Shown piece after piece: positions 1-5,122 of a DNA stretch of 6,185 nucleotides (position 1 is the stretch's first letter; each line of letters begins with the position of its first letter). Below the pieces are notes generated by a model. The model was not told the DNA's origin. It did no database searches and was given only the letters and a program-made list of their open reading frames with translations. Where the stretch lies: assembly GCA_019245555.1 (NCBI GenBank), contig JAFARH010000347.1, forward strand, positions 1 to 6,185, given 5' to 3'. The position numbers and the translations under genes are program-made. The DNA comes from Betaproteobacteria bacterium (GTDB lineage: Bacteria > Pseudomonadota > Gammaproteobacteria > Burkholderiales > SG8-39).

Positions 1-1422
1 GCCATCCTGGTGGGCGACGCCTCGGACTATGGGGCGCTGCTGCAGCTCGCGCTGAACGGTGTCGCGCTTCCCGAGCATCCGGAGGATTTGATCCTGCCGA
101 TTCGCGCCGGTACCGGCAAAGGCATCGGCGTCGACGCGCTTCCAGACTCGGCGCTGGTCTGCTCTTGCAACAGCGTCTCCAAGGGCGCGATCTGCGAAGC
201 CGTGAAGGGTGGCTGCACGACGCTCGGCGCGCTGAAGAAGGCGACGAAGTGCGCCACGAGCTGCGGCGGTTGCGGGCCGCTCGCCAAGTCGATCATCGAC
301 GCCGAGCTGAGGAAATCCGGTGTCGCCGTGCTGAACCACCTCTGCGAGCACTTCGCGCACACGCGTCAGGAGCTCTTCCACCTGGTGAAGATGCAAGGCA
401 TCCGCACGTTCGACGACTTGGTGGCGAAGCACGGCAAGGGGCGCGGCTGCGACATCTGCAAGCCGGCGGTCGCCTCGATCCTCGCCTCATGCTGGAACGA
501 GATGATCCTCGAGCCGAAGCACGCGCCGCTGCAGGACACGAACGACCATTTCCTCGCCAACCTGCAGAAGGACGGCACCTATTCGATCGTGCCCCGGGTG
601 CCGGGCGGCGAGATCACGCCGCAGAAGCTCATCGTACTGGGCGAGGTGGCGAAGCGTTATGGGTTGTACACCAAGATCACGGGCGCGCAGCGCATCGATC
701 TTTTCGGTGCTCGCGTGGAGCAGCTGCCGAAGATCTGGCGCGAGCTCGTCGACGCGGGCTTCGAGTCGGGGCACGCCTACGGCAAGGCGCTGCGCACGGT
801 GAAGTCCTGCGTCGGCAGCACCTGGTGCCGCTACGGCGTGCAGGACTCGGTGACGATGGCGATCAACATCGAGAACCGCTACCGCGGCCTGCGCGCGCCG
901 CACAAGATCAAGATGGCCGTCTCCGGCTGCACGCGGGAGTGTGCGGAGGCGCAGGGCAAAGACGTCGGCGTCATCGCCACCGAGAAAGGCTGGAACCTCT
1001 ACGTCTGCGGCAACGGCGGCATGAAGCCAAGGCATGCGGACCTGCTCGCCACCGAGCTCGATGACCGTACGCTCATCCGGTACGTCGATCGCTTCCTCAT
1101 GTTCTACATCCGCACGGGCGACCGCCTGCAGCGCACCAGCGTCTGGCTCGACAACCTCGAAGGCGGCATTGACTACGTGCGCAAGGTGGTGTGCGAAGAC
1201 TCGCTCGGCATTGGCGCGGAGCTCGAGGCCGACATGCAGCGCCATGTCGAGAGCTATCAGTGCGAGTGGAAGAAGGCGATCGAGACACCGGAAATCCTCA
1301 GGCGCTTCCGCCATTTCGTGAACAGCGATGCGCCGGACGCGAATGTCATCTTCGTCGCAGAGCGCGGCCAGATCCGGCCTGCGCGGCCGGACGAGCGGGA
1401 AAAACAACTTGAGATCGCATGA
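1..1422 (+). CDS. nirB: Assimilatory nitrite reductase [NAD(P)H] large subunit NirB, C-terminal part (5' end outside window)
   Basis: NirB reduces nitrite to ammonium in the cytoplasm with six electrons from NAD(P)H, passed through FAD and Fe-S centres to siroheme. The frame is already open at base 1 and gives 473 residues. Numbering from the first in-window codon, residues 1-35 are the end of the FAD/NAD(P)H module (VGDASDYGALLQLALNG, LILP). A BFD-like [2Fe-2S] domain follows with Cys54, 56, 88 and 91 (CSC and CGGC). A conserved GCDICKP motif holds Cys150/153. The siroheme/[4Fe-4S] motifs are C-x5-C at 270/276 (SCVGSTWCRYG) and C-x3-C at 310/314 (SGCTRECAEA). Full family members are roughly 800-850 residues, so about 350-400 N-terminal residues are missing because of the window edge, not a mutation. 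The stop TGA at 1420-1422 overlaps the next gene, indicating co-transcription. All expected cofactor ligands in this part are intact. Identity is very secure. Confidence 0.96.
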   Translation, partial: AILVGDASDYGALLQLALNGVALPEHPEDLILPIRAGTGKGIGVDALPDSALVCSCNSVSKGAICEAVKGGCTTLGALKKATKCATSCGGCGPLAKSIIDAELRKSGVAVLNHLCEHFAHTRQELFHLVKMQGIRTFDDLVAKHGKGRGCDICKPAVASILASCWNEMILEPKHAPLQDTNDHFLANLQKDGTYSIVPRVPGGEITPQKLIVLGEVAKRYGLYTKITGAQRIDLFGARVEQLPKIWRELVDAGFESGHAYGKALRTVKSCVGSTWCRYGVQDSVTMAINIENRYRGLRAPHKIKMAVSGCTRECAEAQGKDVGVIATEKGWNLYVCGNGGMKPRHADLLATELDDRTLIRYVDRFLMFYIRTGDRLQRTSVWLDNLEGGIDYVRKVVCEDSLGIGAELEADMQRHVESYQCEWKKAIETPEILRRFRHFVNSDAPDANVIFVAERGQIRPARPDEREKQLEIA

Positions 1423-4297
1423 AGTCGCCGTCTGCCGGCTGGACGACATCGTGCCCGGCACGGGCGTGTGCGCCCTGGTGGGCGGCGAGCAGGTCGCGGT
1501 GTTCCGCGTCGATGAGCGCGTCCACGCCATCGCGAACCTCGACCCGTTCTCGAATGCGAGCGTCCTCTCCCGAGGCATAGTCGGCGACCTCAAGGGCGAG
1601 CTGGTCGTCGCCTCGCCGGTCTACAAGCAGCACTTCAGCCTGGTCAGCGGTCGCTGCGTCGAGGACGCCGCCGTGCGTGTTCCGGTCTACGCGGCGCGCG
1701 TGGAGCAGGACATGGTGATCGTCGAAGCGCACCGCGAAGTCGCCACGACCTGCTGCTATTGCGGCGTCGGCTGCGGTGTTCTCGCTCGCGTCGAGAACGG
1801 CCGGATCGAATCGGTGCGCGGCGATCCGGGCCACCCGGCCAATTCAGGTCGCCTGTGCACCAAGGGCCTCGCGCTGCACAAGGCCGATCCAGCGTTCCGC
1901 GCGCTCTATCCCGAAGTGAACGGCTATCGCGCGAGCTGGGACCAGGCGCTCGACTACGTGGCGCAGACGATCTCGACGAGCGTCCGGCTGCACGGCCCCG
2001 ACGCGATCGGCCTCTACGTCTCCGGCCAGTTCCTCACCGAGGACTACTACGTCTTCAACAAGCTGGCGAAGGGCTTGATCGGCACCAATAACATCGACAC
2101 CAATTCGCGGCTCTGCATGGCTTCGGCGGTCGCCGGCTACAAGCAGACGCTCGGCGCCGATGCGCCGCCGGCGTGCTACGAGGACCTCGATTCAGCCGAG
2201 TGCGTCTTCATCGCCGGAAGCAACACCGCCTGGGCGCACCCGGTGCTCTTTCGCCGCATCGAGGAAGCGAAGCCGCGCCACCTCATAGTCGTGGACCCGC
2301 GCAAGACCGAGACGGCACGCGCCGCGACGCTGCATCTGCCGATCGTGCCGGGCACGGACGTCGTGCTCTTCAACGGCATGCTGCATGTGATGCTGCGCGA
2401 AGGGTGGTGCGACGAGCGCTACATCCATGCGCATACCGAAGGCTTCGACGCCGTGCGGGCGCTCGTTGCGTCCACAACGCCGGCCCAAGCAGCAGCGCTC
2501 TGCGGGATCGGCGAGCGCGACCTCATCGAGGCCGCGCGGGTATTCGCCCTCTCGAAGTCGACCCTGTCGCTCTATTGCCAAGGCCTCAACCAGTCCTCGA
2601 GCGGAACCGCGAAGAACGCCGCGCTCATCAACCTGCATCTAGCGACCGGCCAGATTGGCAAACCGGGCGCCGGACCGTTCAGCCTGACCGGACAACCTAA
2701 TGCCATGGGCGGGCGCGAAGTGGGTGGCATGGCAAACCTGCTCTGCGGCCATCGCGAGCTGACGAATCCGCAGCATCGCAAAGAAATCGCCGAGCTGTGG
2801 GGTGTGCCCGCGATTCCGCAGAAACCGGGCAAGACTGCGGTCGAGATGTTCGAGGCCGTTCGCGCCGGGGAAATCAAGGTGCTGTGGATCGCATGCACGA
2901 ATCCCGCGCAGTCGCTACCCAACCAATCGCTGGTGCGCGAGGCGCTCGAGCGCGCTGCGCTCGTCATCGTGCAGGACGCCTACCGCAATACAGAGACCGC
3001 ACGTTACGCGCACGTGTTCCTGCCGGCGGCCGCATGGGGCGAGAAGGAGGGCACGATGACCAACTCCGAGCGCCGCATTTCGCGAGTTCGTGCCATGCTC
3101 GGGCCGCCCGGCGAGGCGCGCGCTGACTGGCGCATCGCCGTGGATGTCGCGCGGCGCATGGGAGGAGCGTCCCTTTTCCCGTACGAGACGCCGGAGCAGA
3201 TCTTCGACGAGCATCGCGAAACGACGCGGGGCCGCGACCTCGACATCACCGGAATCTCGTATCGGCTGCTCGACGAGCGCGGGCCGCAGCAGTGGCCTTG
3301 TCCGGAGGGCGCGACGGAAGGCCGCAAGCGTCTCTATGCAGACGGCGCCTTCGCGACGCCGAACGGCCGCGCGCGCTTCGTACGCACGCCCTATCGACCC
3401 GTCGTCGAGGAAGTCGACAGCCAATATCCACTGCGGCTGACAACCGGGCGCCTGCGTGACCAGTGGCACAGCATGGCGCGCACCGGGACGGTCGCGCGGC
3501 TCTTCGGCCACGATCCCGAGCCTCGCGTGACGATGCACCCGGACGATCTGAACGGATGGGAAGGTCATATCGTCCGTCTTAGCTCAAGGCGAGGCGAGCT
3601 CTACGTGCGCGCCGCAGCGGATCCCGGCCTGCCGCGCGGCACAGTGTTCCTGCCAATGCACTGGGGCTCGCGCTTTCTCGGCACGGGGATCAACGAGCTC
3701 ACGGTTGGCGCTCTCGACCCTTCTTCGCGACAGCCCGAGCTCAAGCATTGCGCGGTGAGAGTCGAAGAGGCGCGGTTGCCGTGGCAGCTCGTGGCGTTCG
3801 GGGACGGCGACATTGCTGCGCTGACCGAGCGGCTGGAGCCTCTCATGCGCGCCGCGCCTTACGCCGCGCGCACTCTGATCGGGCGCGACGTGCCGGGAGT
3901 GCGACTGGAGCTGGCGGCGCCGGACGCAGTGGACGTGCTCGAGGAGATCGACGCCGCGTTCGGTCTCGACGGCGGAGAAGTCCTGCGTCACGAAGACGCA
4001 CGCATCGCGCTGAAGGATGAGCGCATTCGCGCAGTGCGCCTCGTCGGTGACATCAGGCCCGAAGCGTGGCTACGCGAGTTATGGGAGCGGCCGGGGGTGG
4101 CTGAGGAGCTCAGGCGCTATTCGCGCCTGCCGACCGACAAGCCGGCGATGCGCGGCCGAACGGTATGCAACTGCTTCGACGTGTCCGAGGCAGAGATCGC
4201 CACCTTCAAGTCGCTCGACGAGCTCCAGTCGGCGCTCAAGTGCGGGACCAATTGCGGCTCCTGCCTGCCGGAGCTGAGGAAGCAGCTCGCCGCCTGA
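1409..4297 (+). CDS. nasA: NirD-NasA fusion: nitrite reductase small-subunit domain joined to assimilatory nitrate reductase with C-terminal BFD-type [2Fe-2S] domain
   Basis: One uninterrupted frame. Numbered from TTG 1409 (962 residues), residues 1-107 are a full NirD domain (CRLDDIVPGTGVCALVGGEQ, NLDPFSNASVLSRG, ELVVASPVYKQHFSL). It has a Rieske-like fold but lacks the CxH and CxxH cluster ligands, as in E. coli NirD. After about five residues NasA begins. It has a [4Fe-4S] site at Cys115, 118, 122 and 150, and a probable Mo-ligand Cys236 in NSRLCMAS. Bis-MGD oxidoreductase domains run to about 590, and the dinucleotide-binding domain covers about 672-785 (LRLTTGRLRDQWHS). A spacer domain follows, then a BFD-like domain with Cys920, 922, 949 and 952. 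There is no Tat signal, so this is cytoplasmic NasA rather than periplasmic NapA. It reduces nitrate to nitrite. TTG 1409 puts the NirD start where the family has it and overlaps nirB by 14 bp. In-frame ATGs at 1328 and 1343 would add 27 or 22 poorly conserved residues. The domains are certain; the start is uncertain. Confidence 0.92.
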   Translation: MRSHEVAVCRLDDIVPGTGVCALVGGEQVAVFRVDERVHAIANLDPFSNASVLSRGIVGDLKGELVVASPVYKQHFSLVSGRCVEDAAVRVPVYAARVEQDMVIVEAHREVATTCCYCGVGCGVLARVENGRIESVRGDPGHPANSGRLCTKGLALHKADPAFRALYPEVNGYRASWDQALDYVAQTISTSVRLHGPDAIGLYVSGQFLTEDYYVFNKLAKGLIGTNNIDTNSRLCMASAVAGYKQTLGADAPPACYEDLDSAECVFIAGSNTAWAHPVLFRRIEEAKPRHLIVVDPRKTETARAATLHLPIVPGTDVVLFNGMLHVMLREGWCDERYIHAHTEGFDAVRALVASTTPAQAAALCGIGERDLIEAARVFALSKSTLSLYCQGLNQSSSGTAKNAALINLHLATGQIGKPGAGPFSLTGQPNAMGGREVGGMANLLCGHRELTNPQHRKEIAELWGVPAIPQKPGKTAVEMFEAVRAGEIKVLWIACTNPAQSLPNQSLVREALERAALVIVQDAYRNTETARYAHVFLPAAAWGEKEGTMTNSERRISRVRAMLGPPGEARADWRIAVDVARRMGGASLFPYETPEQIFDEHRETTRGRDLDITGISYRLLDERGPQQWPCPEGATEGRKRLYADGAFATPNGRARFVRTPYRPVVEEVDSQYPLRLTTGRLRDQWHSMARTGTVARLFGHDPEPRVTMHPDDLNGWEGHIVRLSSRRGELYVRAAADPGLPRGTVFLPMHWGSRFLGTGINELTVGALDPSSRQPELKHCAVRVEEARLPWQLVAFGDGDIAALTERLEPLMRAAPYAARTLIGRDVPGVRLELAAPDAVDVLEEIDAAFGLDGGEVLRHEDARIALKDERIRAVRLVGDIRPEAWLRELWERPGVAEELRRYSRLPTDKPAMRGRTVCNCFDVSEAEIATFKSLDELQSALKCGTNCGSCLPELRKQLAA

Positions 4298-4349
4298 AGT
4301 AGCACTGCGCTTCACCATTGCCCCAACACAGTGCGTATCCGAGGACAAT

Positions 4350-4366
4350 CGCCGGCAATTCCGGCG
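4350..4366. other. Short inverted repeat in the nasA-globin gap (possible hairpin or operator)
   Basis: Perfect 6-bp arms CGCCGG and CCGGCG flank the 5-nt loop CAATT, 53 bp after the nasA stop and just upstream of the predicted sigma-54 promoter. No T-run follows, so it does not look like an intrinsic terminator. It could slow or partly end read-through, or be a protein site, or be chance in GC-rich DNA. A second inverted repeat lies further upstream, GCACTG at 4302-4307 and CAGTGC at 4329-4334, separated by 21 nt. Its centre is about 84 bp upstream of the predicted globin transcription start. Confidence 0.25.
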
Positions 4367-4375
4367 CCAAACGCA

Positions 4376-4390
4376 TGGCATGCGATTTGC
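4376..4390 (+). promoter_or_regulatory. Predicted sigma-54 (RpoN) -24/-12 promoter of the globin gene
   Basis: The sequence TGGCATG-CGAT-TTGC matches the sigma-54 consensus TGGCACG-N4-TTGC at 10 of 11 specified positions, with T for C at the sixth. The invariant GG (4377-4378) and GC (4389-4390) are separated by exactly 10 bp. Taking the C at 4390 as -12, transcription would start near 4402. That leaves a leader of about 15 nt that still contains the G-rich ribosome binding site (4405-4410) before ATG 4417. An enhancer-binding activator would be required. The -24 part also lies in a perfect 13-bp dyad (CGCATG-G-CATGCG, 4372-4384). The match is seen; its activity is inferred. Confidence 0.6.
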
Positions 4391-4416
4391 GGACCGCGAA
4401 GTCCGGGGGGATCTCG

Positions 4417-4845
4417 ATGACGCCCGAGCAAGCGCACATCGTTCAGCTGACGTGGCGATCGGTGCTGCCGGTCGGGGACACCTTCGCCGAGCTCTTCTAC
4501 GGCCGCCTCTTCGCGCTCGACCCCGAGCTGAAGAAGCTCTTCAAGGATGACCCGGTCGAGCAGGGGCGCAATCTCACCGCGATGCTGAGCGTCGCCGCGG
4601 CCAACGTAGGCAAGCCCGAGAGGATCACGGTGGCGTTGCGCAGCCTCGGCAAGCGCCACGTGGCCTATGGGGTCAAGCCGAAGGACTTCGCGAACTTCGA
4701 GGACGCGCTGCTCTTCGCGCTCGAGCATGCGCTGATCGACGTCTTCACTCCGGAGGTGAAGGCCGCCTGGCGGGCGGCCTATGCGCTCCTCTCGAGCACG
4801 ATGCTCGAGACGTTTACTCCGTCAGCGACTCCTGCCGGTTCTTGA
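4417..4845 (+). CDS. Single-domain bacterial haemoglobin (Vitreoscilla/flavohaemoglobin-type globin)
   Basis: This 142-residue haem protein has the length and pattern of a single-domain globin without the reductase half of flavohaemoglobin. Visible landmarks by alignment from memory with VHb and Hmp are B10 Tyr28 (ELFYGRLF), CD1 Phe42 (KKLF), E7 Gln49 and E11 Leu53 (EQGRNLTAML), proximal F8 His81 (LGKRHVAYGV), and the H-helix AAWRAAY at 117-123. The Tyr-B10/Gln-E7 pocket is the one used by NO-dioxygenating and high-affinity O2-binding globins. The usual G-helix Tyr appears to be Phe91 here. ATG 4417 is chosen because GGGGGG (4405-4410) lies 6 nt upstream and the globin fold begins at MTPEQ. 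An ATG at 4318 would add 33 unrelated residues. Downstream of nirB and nasA, a role in NO or O2 handling during nitrite metabolism is plausible. A separate reductase would be needed for turnover. The last 10 codons and the stop overlap the opposite-strand gene. Confidence 0.9.
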   Translation: MTPEQAHIVQLTWRSVLPVGDTFAELFYGRLFALDPELKKLFKDDPVEQGRNLTAMLSVAAANVGKPERITVALRSLGKRHVAYGVKPKDFANFEDALLFALEHALIDVFTPEVKAAWRAAYALLSSTMLETFTPSATPAGS

Positions 4846-5059
4846 TGCGCTCGTAGCCGTCGCGGGCGTAGTCGTAGCCCTGGCGCAGGGCGTCCTTCGC
4901 ATCGGTCTGGAACTCCACCCAGCCGCCGGAGCGGCGCACCGCCCAGAGAAGCGCAGCGGTGATGCCGATGCCGACGACGATCGCGGCAATTGTTCCGGGA
5001 TATTCACGCGCAGTGTTGTAAGCGCGGGTAGGGTAGTTGTCGGTGACTCGCCTTCTCAT
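4814..5059 (-). CDS. Small single-pass membrane protein of unknown function (81 aa)
   Basis: I do not recognise the family. The protein has a basic N-terminus (MRRRV, then R12 and R18). One hydrophobic helix follows at about residues 22-41 (GTIAAIVVGIGITAALLWAV), closed by RRSGG. A charged, probably helical tail of about 35 residues is rich in Asp, Arg and Tyr (GYDYARDGYERIKN). The shape resembles small inner-membrane proteins of the ElaB/YqjD or YtxH sort, but no diagnostic motif supports naming it. ATG 5059 is chosen because a perfect AGGAGG lies 6 nt upstream. An upstream GTG/ATG extension to 5113 would start before the predicted promoter. The gene follows rhlE on the same strand after 63 bp and has its own predicted sigma-54 promoter. 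Its 3' end overlaps the globin gene by 32 bp. The strong ribosome site, promoter and helix make it a real gene. Confidence 0.75.
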   Translation of the reverse strand: MRRRVTDNYPTRAYNTAREYPGTIAAIVVGIGITAALLWAVRRSGGWVEFQTDAKDALRQGYDYARDGYERIKNRQESLTE

Positions 5060-5065
5060 TGCACG

Positions 5066-5071
5066 CCTCCT
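5066..5071 (-). promoter_or_regulatory. Ribosome binding site that fixes the start of the small membrane protein
   Basis: On the minus strand this reads AGGAGG, the full anti-16S core, with 6 nt (CGTGCA) before ATG 5059. It selects this start over the longer open frame that extends to 5113. Confidence 0.85.
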
Positions 5072-5091
5072 ATGGGTTACCGCTGCCTCGT

Positions 5092-5106
5092 GCAAGTGGC
5101 GTGCCG
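5092..5106 (-). promoter_or_regulatory. Predicted sigma-54 (RpoN) -24/-12 promoter of the small membrane protein gene
   Basis: Read on the minus strand, CGGCACG-CCAC-TTGC matches TGGCACG-N4-TTGC at 10 of 11 positions; only the first T is C. GG-N10-GC spacing is exact and the next base is A, as in many RpoN promoters. With the C opposite 5092 as -12, transcription would begin near 5080, giving a leader of about 21 nt that contains the AGGAGG. It lies wholly in the gap between the rhlE stop and this gene. Any activator site would have to lie inside the 3' end of rhlE. One candidate is a perfect 12-bp palindrome at 5204-5215, centred about 130 bp upstream, although a palindrome of that length is expected by chance in a window this size. 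Confidence 0.65.
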
Positions 5107-5122
5107 ATGTCACCCTCTTTGC

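Noticed and set aside
165..1064. A 299-codon plus-strand frame inside nirB
   Set aside because: Its Arg/Ala/Gly/His-rich translation is typical of an out-of-frame read of a high-GC gene, while the nirB frame carries every expected motif.
1419..1582. Separate short gene starting at the ATGA overlap
   Set aside because: The frame runs about 50 codons of Ser/Arg/Ala-rich sequence to a stop inside the NirD coding region and shows no family resemblance.
487..1593. A 368-codon open frame on the minus strand across nirB and the start of the fusion gene
   Set aside because: It lies antisense to strongly conserved NirB, reads as low-complexity Arg/Ala/Asp/Val sequence with no motif, and is the usual third-position shadow in GC-rich DNA.
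1493..1660. A true Rieske [2Fe-2S] cluster in the NirD domain
   Set aside because: The positions of CxH and CxxH are occupied by NLD and SPVY, so no cluster ligands are present. This is the ligand-less NirD type.
4350..4366. Rho-independent terminator after nasA
   Set aside because: The 6-bp GC stem has no T-tract after it. It is kept only as a low-confidence inverted repeat.
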